Source: Acidobacteriaceae bacterium | Lineage (GTDB): Bacteria; Acidobacteriota; Terriglobia; Terriglobales; Acidobacteriaceae | Assembly: GCA_003134655.1 (NCBI GenBank) | Contig: PLBY01000107.1 | Location: 169,601-233,600 of the forward strand | DNA length: 64,000 nucleotides | Direction of reading: 5' to 3' | Shown: in pieces, positions 18,074 to 26,971 of the stretch | Layout of the letters: each line of letters starts with the position of its first letter | Numbering within the stretch: position 1 is the first letter of the stretch | The notes under the pieces: model-generated | Seen by the model: the letters and a program-made list of their open reading frames with translations, nothing else | Database searches by the model: none | What the model was told of the DNA's origin: nothing | Translations under genes and position numbers: made by a program

Positions 18074-21000
18074 ATGCAAGTCAAGACAATAGCATGGACC
18101 ATGCTTGTGACCGTCGCAGCCGCCGCGTGCGCTGGGGCGCAATCCGGCGCGACGCAATTGCCTTCGCGAGCTGACATCACTGCCAAGTTCGGCAAACTGC
18201 CGCTGACCTTCGAAGCGAATCGTGGTCAGATGGACCCTCAAGTCAGTTTCATTTCGCGCGGCCCGGGATACAGCGCGTTTCTGACCAGCGATGGCATGGT
18301 GCTCTCGCTACGAGCGAACCAAGTTCTGGGCAGCCAAACGGCCGCACATGCGGTCCGCCCGAGTGCGTCGAAAAAAGCCACGTTGCAGTTCTCCCTTCTG
18401 GGAGCGGCCAGGAACCCGGCTGTTGTGGGAGAGCGTCCGCAACCGGGGCGTGTCAATTACTTCGTCGGCAATAACCCGGCGAAATGGCAACGAAATGTTC
18501 CCACCTACGCGCAAGTTCGATACAAGAGTATCTACCCAGGAATCGATCTGCTCTATTACGGCAACCAACGGCAACTCGAATACGACTTCGTGATAGCTCC
18601 CGGTGCCGATCCCGGGAAGATTCAATTCGACATCCGGGGCGCCCAACGGATGCACATCGATGCAGATGGAGGTCTGGTACTAACAACCAGCAACGGCGAG
18701 CTTCACTTCCAGACTCCGGCGGTCTACCAGGAATCAAATGGCCAGCGCGTCGCCGTGGATGGCGGATACGTTGTGAACGATCGAACCCATGTCAGCTTCC
18801 ATGTGGCGCAATACGATCCGACAAAGCCGCTGGTCATCGATCCGGTATTAGTCTATTCGACCTACCTCGGTGGCAGCGGTGATGACCAGGCCGGTGGGAT
18901 CGCGGTCGACGCGACTGGAAATCTCTACGTAACCGGCTCGACGGACTCAACGGACTTTCCGCTGACCACGCTGGGTTCGCTCCCCGCCGGGAATACCCAC
19001 GTGTTCGTCGCCAAGCTCGATGCCAGTGGATCCAATCTCATCTACGCCGACTATATCGGCGGCAATAGTCAGGACTATGGCTACGCACTGGCACTGGACG
19101 CGGCCAATAACGTGTACGTCACTGGCAGTACAGCGTCCAGCGACTTTCCGATGGTCAATCCGTTTCAGGGAACATATCCCGGAGCATTTAACGCATTCCT
19201 CACCAAGATTTCTCCCGATGGATCGTCTCTCTCGTACTCCACATACTTCGGGGGGAATGGTTCGGATCTCCCGTCCAGCGTTGCTGTTGACTCTTCGGGA
19301 GCGATGATGATCGCGGGATACACATCCTCGAAGAACCTTCCGGTCGTCAATGCTTACCAGTCCACCGTCTCTGCCAATCTGGGAGGGATATATGGCAACT
19401 ACGGGTTCCTGACGAAGTTCAGCCCCGACGGATCGTCTCTGGTCTATTCCACTTATTTCGGCGGCAATTCGAATGTGCCACTCGACTGCGGAACTCCCTG
19501 CTGGCCTGGACCCGCGAGCGCTGTCGCAGCGCTGGTGCTCGACCCCTCCGGTAATGCTTACGTTACCGGCACCACGAACACCTACAACTTCCCAGTCACC
19601 GAGGGCGCTTATCAGACCACAGATTCAACCCAGCAGAATGGCACAGTAGGGTTCGTCAGCAAGTTCAGCGGCGATGGAAGCTTGCAGTATTCAACCTATC
19701 TCTATGATCCCAGCGGGCTGCTAACCGATCCGACAAACATCGCGGTAGATGGGGCGGGCTCGGCATATGTAACCGGAATCACCTTCAGCTGGGATGGGAC
19801 CTTCCCCATCACCTCCACTAGCCTCTGCGATCCCAGTGTTTATGGCGGGGCATGCAACTACGCTTTCGTGACCAAGTTCGACGCCGCCGCCGCCACACTA
19901 GCGTACTCGACGTACCTCGGTCCGAACAACAATGCCGTGCCACAGGCGATCGTGCTCGACGGGAACAACGATGCCTATATTCTGGCTTACGCCCCAAGCG
20001 GTTCGTTCAATACGGTAAACGGGATCGAAAACTACAGCAACGGGAACGATCTTCTGCTGGTGGAGATCGACCCGGCAGCGAGCACGCAGCTATTTGCCAC
20101 ATATCTCGGCGGCAGCGGAAATGATCAGCCGGCGCCCGCAGGGATGGTTCTCGATGCGTCCGGCAATATTTATGTAGCCGGCACGACTGATTCCAGCGAT
20201 TTCCCAATTACGCAGTCTGCGTTCCAGAGTGTATTGGGAGGAAATACTGACGCCTTCATTCTCAAGATTGCAGCCACATCCGCGCCAGCAGTCACCTTGA
20301 GTCCCGCTGCTTTGCAGTATGCCATCCAGACGGTCGGCTCAAGCAGCCAGCCGCAAACTATTCTTCTGCGCAACATGGGCAGTGCGCCGCTCGCTATCTC
20401 GTCGATCACGACGACCGGCGACTTTGCCGAGACGGACAACTGTGGAAACAGCGTGCAGGCCGCCGGCAGTTGCGCGTTTTCCATTATCTTCACCCCTACC
20501 GCAGTGGGGTCGCGCGGTGGGACCATCGTGATTCAGGACGACGCGGCGGGATCGCCGCACATCATCAGCCTGAACGGCAGCGGCCAGGGCGCCGTCGTGA
20601 CCTTGACTCCCGCCATGCTGACTTTCCCATCTGTGCCGGTTGGAAACTCCAGCGCGCCCCAAACGATAGCGCTGGCCAACACCGGCAACGCGGCGTTGAG
20701 TATCAGCGCCATCGAAGCCGCCGGAGACTATGCGCAAACCAACAACTGCCCCGCCAGTCTGTCCGCCGGATCCAGCTGTGCGATCAACGTAACCTTTGCT
20801 CCGACGACATCGGGGACTCGCACCGGAACGGTGACGGTTAGTGACAGCGTGGCGGGCAGTCCCCAGATCGTTGGCTTAACCGGCACGGGAGTCGGCTTAA
20901 CTGCTGTGGTCGTTTTGACTCCCACTAGCTTGGTTTTCCCCAGTACGCCTTTGGGAACCAGCAGCACGTCTCAGACGGTAACGTTGACCAACACCGGCAA

Positions 21001-22360
21001 TGCTGCATTGAGCATCAGTCTGGTCCAAGTTGCCGGAGACTATGCGCAAACCAACACCTGCCCCACCAGTTTGTCCGCTGGATCCAGCTGTGCGATCAAC
21101 GTAACCTTTACTCCGACGGCATCGGGAAGTCGCAGCGGAGCGGTGACGATTAGCGACAGCGTAGCGGGCAGTCCGCAGATCGTTGGCTTAACCGGCACTG
21201 GAGTCGCTTCAGCTGCCGTAGTCGTTTTGACTCCTACTAGCTTGGTTTTCCCCAGTACGCTTTTGGGAGCCACCAGCACGTCTCAGACGGTAACGTTGAC
21301 CAACACCGGCAATTCAGCACTGAATATCAGCGGGATCCAAGTTGCTGGAGACTATGCGCAAACCAACACCTGCCCCGCCAGTTTGTCCGCCGGATCCAGC
21401 TGTGCGATCAATGTAACCTTTGCTCCGACGGCATCGGGGACTCGCAGCGGAGCGGTGACGATCAGCGACAGCGTAGCTGGCAGTCCCCAGATCGTTGGCT
21501 TAACCGGCACGGGAGTCGCCTTAGCTGCCGTGGTCGTTTTGACTCCCACTAGCTTGGTTTTCCCCAATGTGCCTTTGAGAACCACCAGCACGTCTCAGAC
21601 GGTAACGTTGACCAACGCCGGCAATTCAGCACTGAATATCAGCGGGATCCAAGTCGCCGGAGATTACGCCCAAACGAATAACTGCCCCCCTACGGTCGCG
21701 GCCGGAGCGACGTGCACGATCAGTGTGGCATTCGCTCCGACGACATCTGGAATCCGCAGCGGAACCGTTACGGTTAGCGACAACGCAGCGGGCAGCACGC
21801 AGAGTGTGGGATTAAGCGGTGCGGGATCCGATTTCAGCCTAGCCACTTCGCCCGCCAGCGCCATCGTCAAAGCCGGCGCGACGGCAACCTACAAGCTGAC
21901 GGTAGCTCCCGTGGGTGGAACGTTTGCGAACGCCGTCAAGCTGACTTGTAGCGGGGCGCCTGCGAAAACGACTTGTGGCCTGTCGCCCAGCTCCGTGATC
22001 CCAGGCTCGGGCACGGCAACGGTGACCGTGACGATCAGCACGACGGGAACGTCCGCTGGATTGGCGCCGATCTCTTCAGCTCTGCATCAGCCGGTGTTTG
22101 CCTTTTGGTTGCAGTTCCAGGGACTCGGCCTCTTCGGAGTGATACTGGTGGGGTCGAAGCGACGAACCAAGAAACGTGCGGTGTTGATGGCTCTGGCCCT
22201 TCTGGTTACCGCAACGCTCTTTATGTCCGCATGCGCCGGCGGTACCGGCATCGGCTCGCAAAATCAGACTGGAACGACGCCGGGGACATATACGCTCACG
22301 GTTTCTGGAACGTCCGGCGCTTTGCAACATTCCGTTCCCGTAACTTTGACGGTGCAATGA
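18074..22360 (+). CDS. Giant secreted SBBP beta-propeller / choice-of-anchor-D protein
   Basis: The start at 18074, with GGAAAGAG before it, gives about 1428 residues and a clean signal peptide (MQVKTIAWTMLVTVAAAACAGA). After a DUF7948-like domain (about 35-255, EANRGQMD start) come some seven SBBP repeats (YSTYLGG...DATGNLYVTGST type) forming a beta-propeller to about residue 730. Five ASH/choice-of-anchor-D Ig-like repeats follow, the last four nearly identical. Near the C-terminus are two hydrophobic segments (FAFWLQFQGLGLFGVILVG and LMALALLVTATLFMSACAG) separated by SKRRTKKR, then a final beta segment. The hydrophobic pair suggests membrane retention. The function is unknown; surface or adhesion roles are guesses. 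The gene lies inside a signalling cluster. Confidence 0.88.
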   Translation: MQVKTIAWTMLVTVAAAACAGAQSGATQLPSRADITAKFGKLPLTFEANRGQMDPQVSFISRGPGYSAFLTSDGMVLSLRANQVLGSQTAAHAVRPSASKKATLQFSLLGAARNPAVVGERPQPGRVNYFVGNNPAKWQRNVPTYAQVRYKSIYPGIDLLYYGNQRQLEYDFVIAPGADPGKIQFDIRGAQRMHIDADGGLVLTTSNGELHFQTPAVYQESNGQRVAVDGGYVVNDRTHVSFHVAQYDPTKPLVIDPVLVYSTYLGGSGDDQAGGIAVDATGNLYVTGSTDSTDFPLTTLGSLPAGNTHVFVAKLDASGSNLIYADYIGGNSQDYGYALALDAANNVYVTGSTASSDFPMVNPFQGTYPGAFNAFLTKISPDGSSLSYSTYFGGNGSDLPSSVAVDSSGAMMIAGYTSSKNLPVVNAYQSTVSANLGGIYGNYGFLTKFSPDGSSLVYSTYFGGNSNVPLDCGTPCWPGPASAVAALVLDPSGNAYVTGTTNTYNFPVTEGAYQTTDSTQQNGTVGFVSKFSGDGSLQYSTYLYDPSGLLTDPTNIAVDGAGSAYVTGITFSWDGTFPITSTSLCDPSVYGGACNYAFVTKFDAAAATLAYSTYLGPNNNAVPQAIVLDGNNDAYILAYAPSGSFNTVNGIENYSNGNDLLLVEIDPAASTQLFATYLGGSGNDQPAPAGMVLDASGNIYVAGTTDSSDFPITQSAFQSVLGGNTDAFILKIAATSAPAVTLSPAALQYAIQTVGSSSQPQTILLRNMGSAPLAISSITTTGDFAETDNCGNSVQAAGSCAFSIIFTPTAVGSRGGTIVIQDDAAGSPHIISLNGSGQGAVVTLTPAMLTFPSVPVGNSSAPQTIALANTGNAALSISAIEAAGDYAQTNNCPASLSAGSSCAINVTFAPTTSGTRTGTVTVSDSVAGSPQIVGLTGTGVGLTAVVVLTPTSLVFPSTPLGTSSTSQTVTLTNTGNAALSISLVQVAGDYAQTNTCPTSLSAGSSCAINVTFTPTASGSRSGAVTISDSVAGSPQIVGLTGTGVASAAVVVLTPTSLVFPSTLLGATSTSQTVTLTNTGNSALNISGIQVAGDYAQTNTCPASLSAGSSCAINVTFAPTASGTRSGAVTISDSVAGSPQIVGLTGTGVALAAVVVLTPTSLVFPNVPLRTTSTSQTVTLTNAGNSALNISGIQVAGDYAQTNNCPPTVAAGATCTISVAFAPTTSGIRSGTVTVSDNAAGSTQSVGLSGAGSDFSLATSPASAIVKAGATATYKLTVAPVGGTFANAVKLTCSGAPAKTTCGLSPSSVIPGSGTATVTVTISTTGTSAGLAPISSALHQPVFAFWLQFQGLGLFGVILVGSKRRTKKRAVLMALALLVTATLFMSACAGGTGIGSQNQTGTTPGTYTLTVSGTSGALQHSVPVTLTVQ
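20587..21834 (+). repeat. Four tandem 312-bp repeats in the secreted-protein gene
   Basis: The ASH-domain coding units recur at a strict 312-bp (104-codon) spacing. They share long near-identical DNA, for example ACGGTAACGTTGACCAAC at the same phase in three copies. The fourth copy and the unit before the first are more diverged. The period keeps the reading frame, so unit gain or loss would not break the protein. Confidence 0.85.
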
Positions 22361-22397
22361 ACGCTCGAACAGGGGTGAGCATGTGCGGTACCTGACA

Positions 22398-22883
22398 CTA
22401 GTTGCACGCCGACATGTTCTGGGTGACGCCCTGCAGGCTGAGGATCGAGTTCGCGACCAACGGTGCGCTCCAGAACCTGTTGTGGTGCTTTCGTAGGTAA
22501 TAGGCGGCGAGGATAGAGCCGGCGCTCTTGGCGGATGCCACCGCATAGGCCCGGCCTACCGTCGGGTGAGTGCCGTACAAGTAGGCGGACTGCACTTCCA
22601 TGTTGCAGACGCCTGTTTTGCCGGCCAGCCAGTTCTGCCGGGCGAATAACGTGGTGTAGGAGTCGGCGAAGGTGCTGCCAGTTGAAATCACAGCGAAACT
22701 TAGGAACGTCGCGTCGATGAGCCTCTTTTGCTCAAAGATTCTCGGCGTTGACCCTGTCGAGGGGGCTTCCACAATGTACGCCTCGGCCGTCATCTCGGCG
22801 CTGGGAGCGTCTGGCAGTTCCTTCGCCATGGAGGTGCCGGACATGATGAATAGAGCCAGGGCGGAACAGATGATCGATTTCAT
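22398..22883 (-). CDS. Small exported protein of unknown function
   Basis: The start at 22883 has AGAGGAGAAG as ribosome binding site and gives 161 residues; upstream in-frame starts would bury the signal peptide. The N-terminus MKSIICSALALFIMSGTSMA is a signal peptide. The mature start ELPDAPSA is a short motif I associate with exported acidobacterial proteins. Two further hydrophobic stretches (FLSFAVISTGSTFA and AVASAKSAGSILAAYYL) could be TM helices. No catalytic motif is visible. The gene is convergent with the giant protein gene, 37 bases apart. Confidence 0.72.
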   Translation of the reverse strand: MKSIICSALALFIMSGTSMAKELPDAPSAEMTAEAYIVEAPSTGSTPRIFEQKRLIDATFLSFAVISTGSTFADSYTTLFARQNWLAGKTGVCNMEVQSAYLYGTHPTVGRAYAVASAKSAGSILAAYYLRKHHNRFWSAPLVANSILSLQGVTQNMSACN

Positions 22884-23134
22884 GATTGCTTCTCCTCTGG
22901 TCGGCATCGACTGTGAAGTACCCGCGTCCTTTGTGCTAGCCACCGGTTTGCTGAGATCCGTCATGAGCAGAGATTACGTTGGTACGTGTACCTCCGCAAT
23001 CGGAAGAACGTAATAGACGTTAGTAACACAAGGTAACCAACCGTTTGTGCCATAGCGATGCGACTCGCAGAAAGGCGTGTGAATCCGATGTTTTGCAGAG
23101 TATTCACAGTCGGAGTTGTACAGGCTGAGACGGA

Positions 23135-25174
23135 GTGACTCACGAGTCTCAACTCTGGTGTGACACCAACCCAGCCGCAATTCCGATTCGTCAAGTAGAG
23201 AGTCGCGAGTGGGGGCTCTGGGGATTCGCGGTCGCGGTAACTCTGGTTCTGACCCTCGGAATCCTTTCCTTGACGTTTCCTGGCTTTCATTTGCCCAGGG
23301 ACGACTTCTATTCCCAGACTCTTAAGGAGTGGGTGAGGGGCTTGGCGGCTCTTGTCCTGCTCTTCGACATCTACACTGTCTATCAGCATTTGCAGTTGCA
23401 GCGGATACGCCGTCGGCTCGCCGAGCGCGAACGGCTGTTCCATCTGATCACTGAAAACGCGGCCGACATGATCGCTGTGGTCGACACGCAGGGACGCCGT
23501 CTTTACAACAGTCCTGCCTACGAAAAGATACTTGGATATACCGCAGAAGAATTAGCCGCGACCTCTTCCATGGAGCAGATCCACCCGGAAGACCGGGAGC
23601 GCGTTCTGCAGGCCGCCCAGAGGGCACATCTGACGGGTCATTGTGACCGTCTGGAATACCGCATCCGCCACAAAGACGGCGCGTGGCATGTGCTCGAATC
23701 CGCCGCGAGCGCGATTCCCGGCTCGCGAGGCGAGACGGAAGGACTGGTGATTGTCAACCGGGACATTACCGAACGCAAACGGGCGGAAGCGCTGCTGGAG
23801 CATCGAGCTTTCCACGATGGCCTGACCAACCTTCCTAATCGGGCTCTCTTTCTGGATCGCCTGCAACGTGCGATCGCGGTGTCGCAGCGGCACCACGATT
23901 ACAAGTTTGCGGTCCTGCTGATCGATATTGATGAATTCAAGATGTTCAACGACAGCCTCGGCCACGCCGCCGGAGATGAGCTCCTCATCCAGATTGCTCG
24001 GCGCCTGACGACCTGCCTCCGCGGCGCCGACACGGTGTCACGCGGTCCGAACAGCAACCTGCCATGCCCTCCGGGTGACCACACCCTTGCCCGGCCGGGA
24101 GGTGACGAATTTGTTGTGCTGGCGGCGGAACTACGCGACCCGAGCGATGCGATCCGCATGTCGGAGCGCATTCAGGAGCGCATCGCGATGCCTTTCGCGG
24201 TCAATGGCCGAGAGATTGTGATCAGCGCAAGCATTGGCATCGTTTTCAGCGGGAGCAGTACGGAGGCTGAGGATGTTCTGCGCGACGCCGAAATTGCCAT
24301 GTATCGCGCCAAGAGCACCGGGAAAGCCCGCTGTGAGGTATTCGATTGCGCGATGCAAGCGGACGCGGTGAAACGGTTGCAACTCGAAACTGACCTACGG
24401 AAGGCGCTAGAGTGCAATGAGTTCCGGGTCTACTACCAGCCGCTCGTGTCCTTGCAGGATAATCGAATTGTTGGATTCGAAGCGCTCAGTCGCTGGCAAC
24501 GCCCGCATGGCATTGTCATGCCGGGGGAGTTCATCACCGTTGCCGACGAAAGCGGCATCATTTTGCCGATGAACCGGCAATTGCTTCGCGACGCTTGTGG
24601 TCAACTTCGCCGCTGGCAGTCGCTCTTTCCGTTTGATCCACCTCTTTTTATGAGCGTCAATGTCACAGCAAAGGAAGCAGCCCAGACGGACTTGGCCTCT
24701 CAGATGGGAGAGATCCTCCGGCAGTGTGGAGTTGATCCTCGCTTTCTGGATTTTGAAATCACTGAGAACATCGCCATGGGCGATCCCGAGAGGTCAGCAA
24801 CTTTGTTTTCGGAATTGAAGGCCATTGGCGTCCGGCTGAGCATCGACGACTTCGGTACTGGCCACTCCTCTCTTTCTCGTCTGCAACGGTTTCCTGTGGA
24901 TACCTTGAAAATCGACCGAAGCTTCATCTCCGCCATGGACGGCGACATTGAGAGCCATGAGATCGTCCGCATCATTATCCTCTTGGCGCATAACCTGGGA
25001 CTGAAAGTAGTTGCCGAGGGAGTTGAGACCCAGGAGCAAATGGAAGTTCTCCGGGACCTTGGCTGCGAACTGGGTCAAGGATATTTGTGGTCGCGACCCG
25101 CCCCCGGGGACACGATCGAGGAACTGCTCGCAAGTCACCATAGCCAGGTTGGGTTCGCCAAAGGCTGCCCATGA
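23135..25174 (+). CDS. Membrane PAS-GGDEF-EAL cyclic-di-GMP enzyme
   Basis: A 679-residue protein with a GTG start after a weak GGAG. Two TM helices (about 25-50 and 65-85) and a PAS domain (about 105-215) precede GGDEF (about 220-395) and EAL (about 405-665). The cyclase loop GGDEF is intact at 322-326. The phosphodiesterase motifs E449-A-L and DDFGTGHSS are also intact, so both activities are possible. A 17-residue insertion with two prolines and a cysteine separates an RGAD segment from GGDEF and would displace the normal I-site spacing. The sensor half is closely related to that of the histidine kinase at 13429. A single-domain receiver follows after 73 bases. Confidence 0.93.
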   Translation: MTHESQLWCDTNPAAIPIRQVESREWGLWGFAVAVTLVLTLGILSLTFPGFHLPRDDFYSQTLKEWVRGLAALVLLFDIYTVYQHLQLQRIRRRLAERERLFHLITENAADMIAVVDTQGRRLYNSPAYEKILGYTAEELAATSSMEQIHPEDRERVLQAAQRAHLTGHCDRLEYRIRHKDGAWHVLESAASAIPGSRGETEGLVIVNRDITERKRAEALLEHRAFHDGLTNLPNRALFLDRLQRAIAVSQRHHDYKFAVLLIDIDEFKMFNDSLGHAAGDELLIQIARRLTTCLRGADTVSRGPNSNLPCPPGDHTLARPGGDEFVVLAAELRDPSDAIRMSERIQERIAMPFAVNGREIVISASIGIVFSGSSTEAEDVLRDAEIAMYRAKSTGKARCEVFDCAMQADAVKRLQLETDLRKALECNEFRVYYQPLVSLQDNRIVGFEALSRWQRPHGIVMPGEFITVADESGIILPMNRQLLRDACGQLRRWQSLFPFDPPLFMSVNVTAKEAAQTDLASQMGEILRQCGVDPRFLDFEITENIAMGDPERSATLFSELKAIGVRLSIDDFGTGHSSLSRLQRFPVDTLKIDRSFISAMDGDIESHEIVRIIILLAHNLGLKVVAEGVETQEQMEVLRDLGCELGQGYLWSRPAPGDTIEELLASHHSQVGFAKGCP

Positions 25175-25247
25175 GGCAGTCGTTCACGGCGAATCCGGCG
25201 AGATTGCAAAACACGAAATCGACATCCGATCGTTGGAGGAGCGCAGT

Positions 25248-25643
25248 ATGACCATACTTGTGATTGAAGACAGCCGACTGTTGCGCTTGGCGATTGAGAG
25301 GATTCTGATCAAGGCCGGCTACAGCGTGACTGCAGTCGGAGACGGGCAAGAAGGTTTGTGCCGCGCCCGGATTGTCCGCCCCGAGATCATTTTGCTGGAC
25401 ATGATGCTGCCCTTGATCGAAGGTACGGAAGTCCTGCGCCAGTTGAAGACAGACCCCCTTACGAAGTCGATACCGGTGATCGTTCTTTCCGGCCTCTCGC
25501 AGCGGAACGAGAAGAAACTGATAGCGGCGGGGGCTGCGGCATATCTTGAAAAGTCGCTGTTAGACGTGGAGAAAGATGGCAGGGGTTTAGTGGATGCGGT
25601 AAAGAACGTCAGCACTGCATATTCGGCACCAGCGAATGCGTAA
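25248..25643 (+). CDS. Single-domain response regulator
   Basis: The start at 25248 is preceded by GGAGGAG at 25235-25241 and gives 131 residues, one receiver and nothing else. Key residues are E and D in VIEDSR, phospho-acceptor D in ILLDMMLPL, S in VLSG and K in YLEKSL. CheY-like proteins of this size relay phosphate or act by protein binding. The gene follows the GGDEF-EAL gene, and its last 35 bases overlap the 3' end of the opposing regulator gene. Confidence 0.88.
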   Translation: MTILVIEDSRLLRLAIERILIKAGYSVTAVGDGQEGLCRARIVRPEIILLDMMLPLIEGTEVLRQLKTDPLTKSIPVIVLSGLSQRNEKKLIAAGAAAYLEKSLLDVEKDGRGLVDAVKNVSTAYSAPANA

Positions 25644-26271
25644 TCGCATGCACAGAAAGCATGACGCGATTCGGCACGCCGACTTTTCGCATGAGTTTGG
25701 CGACGTGGGCTTTCACCGTGCGCTCTTCAATTCCGAGAGGAGCAGCAATCTCCTTGTTGGAACAGCCCGCGACCAGCATGTTGAGCACTTCTTTCTCTCG
25801 CATTGTGAACTGTCGTACACCCAGACATGCACCAACTCCTTGGGATTTGTAGGTCTGCTCTACGAACTTGGCGAGAACTCGCCGCGGAGCCCAAACTGAT
25901 CCAGAATGCACGATGCGAATGGCGCGCACGATTTCGGCGACCGATCCCGACTCGTCGACGCAGCCTTTCGCCCCGGCGGCAACGGCTCTCAGGATCGCGG
26001 CGTCGTCCATGTTACATCCCGTTACGATGACATTCAGGCGCAGACGCAGGGCCCTTATGTTGTTTAGCAGTTCGATGACGTTCTTGCCGGGATGACTGCC
26101 CAGAAGGACGACGTCGATGTCCGGATGCAGGGCAATTTCAGCCAGCGACACGGACTGAAGGTCGAAATCGGACTCTGCGCTCAAAAGAGCGCGGAAGCCC
26201 ACAAACCGAAGGGGATCGCTGTCTACCACTGCGATCCGCACCATTCCTTGCTGCTGCTCAGAGCTGTTCAT
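25609..26271 (-). CDS. NarL/LuxR-type regulator with degenerate receiver
   Basis: A 220-residue protein preceded by AAGGAA. The C-terminal GerE helix-turn-helix is well conserved (about 155-212; FTMREKEVLNML, SNKEIA, TVKAHV). The N-terminal receiver fold is clear (AVVDSDP; GVxRALL-like; AAGAKG). However, the phospho-acceptor position reads VVLLGSHPG, with Gly in place of Asp, and the switch Lys is replaced (CVDESG). Phosphorylation by a kinase is therefore unlikely. It may bind DNA constitutively or respond to a ligand or partner, as other atypical receivers do. Convergent overlap with the single-domain receiver gene is 35 bases. Confidence 0.88.
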   Translation of the reverse strand: MNSSEQQQGMVRIAVVDSDPLRFVGFRALLSAESDFDLQSVSLAEIALHPDIDVVLLGSHPGKNVIELLNNIRALRLRLNVIVTGCNMDDAAILRAVAAGAKGCVDESGSVAEIVRAIRIVHSGSVWAPRRVLAKFVEQTYKSQGVGACLGVRQFTMREKEVLNMLVAGCSNKEIAAPLGIEERTVKAHVAKLMRKVGVPNRVMLSVHAITHSLVPNMQC

Positions 26272-26661
26272 GCATTTTCCTTAATGTGAGTTTTGGCTTC
26301 GCGCGGGTATCGCAGAAGTCAATTGCGAACTTGGCAAGTGCCAGAGAATCCCATGCGACTGACAACAAAAGAGTTCGCAGCAAAACTTATGCAATTGCAA
26401 TGCCAAAGGCAATGGGGGCTAAGATCCCATGGTTTTAAAGGAATAGCTGGAACGCCCTTTCACATCTTGTCTGTAAGCTCGGATAAGTGCCATAAAACCA
26501 GATGCGGAGTCCACACAGTGAGCAAGTTAGTTACCTAGAATCGGATGTTATACGAGGAGTGCGTTGCTTGGTGGATCTCGCCCTCAGCCGTCTACCATCC
26601 ATGGGTGGCACAAAGTTGGCCAGTCCCGGTCTCGCCACCGGGTGTGATCCAAATCACATAA
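26272..26661. other. Gap before the PAS relic
   Basis: About 390 bases with no supported gene. The first bases carry the ribosome binding site of the minus-strand regulator. The region is less GC-rich than its neighbours, and its short frames have no recognisable domain. Confidence 0.4.
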
Positions 26662-26952
26662 GACTCAATCGAGCATGCACCAGCGGCATTGGCCATGTTT
26701 GACCGTGAGATGCGCTACCTGCACGTGAGTCGGCGCTGGAGAACGGACTATGACCTGGGCGACCGCGATCTGCGCGGCGTGTTGCACTACGACGTATTCC
26801 CTGACATTCCCGAGAGTTGGAAGGAAGCACATAGGCGCGGACTTGCGGGAGAAGTATTGCGGGGAGATAGTGACCGCTTCGAACGTGCCATCGAACAACG
26901 AATAGGGGACGAAAATATTTGCATACTTTGTCGTGTCCATGAGCATCTTTGA
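26662..26952 (+). pseudogene. PAS-domain gene relic
   Basis: Translation from the codon after a stop at 26659 gives a clear PAS N-terminal half: HAPAALAMFDREMRYLHVS, then DYDLGDRDLRG, HYDVFPDIPESWKE, HRRGLAGEVLRG and FERA. In such PAS domains FERADG is followed by a WLRWE-type strand. Here homology stops at FERA and the frame runs into unrelated sequence before a stop. Neither the rest of the PAS fold nor an output domain is present on either side. I read it as the remnant of a sensor kinase or cyclase gene. Confidence 0.6.
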
Positions 26953-26971
26953 AAAGGGAGGATTGCCATAC

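Noticed and set aside
20587..21834. Direct repeats that could suggest a CRISPR array.
   Set aside because: The 312-bp units are coding, in frame, and have no short repeat-spacer structure. No CRISPR array was found elsewhere.
20728..21870. Four regularly spaced minus-strand frames of similar sequence.
   Set aside because: They are the antisense image of the tandem ASH repeats in the plus-strand gene.
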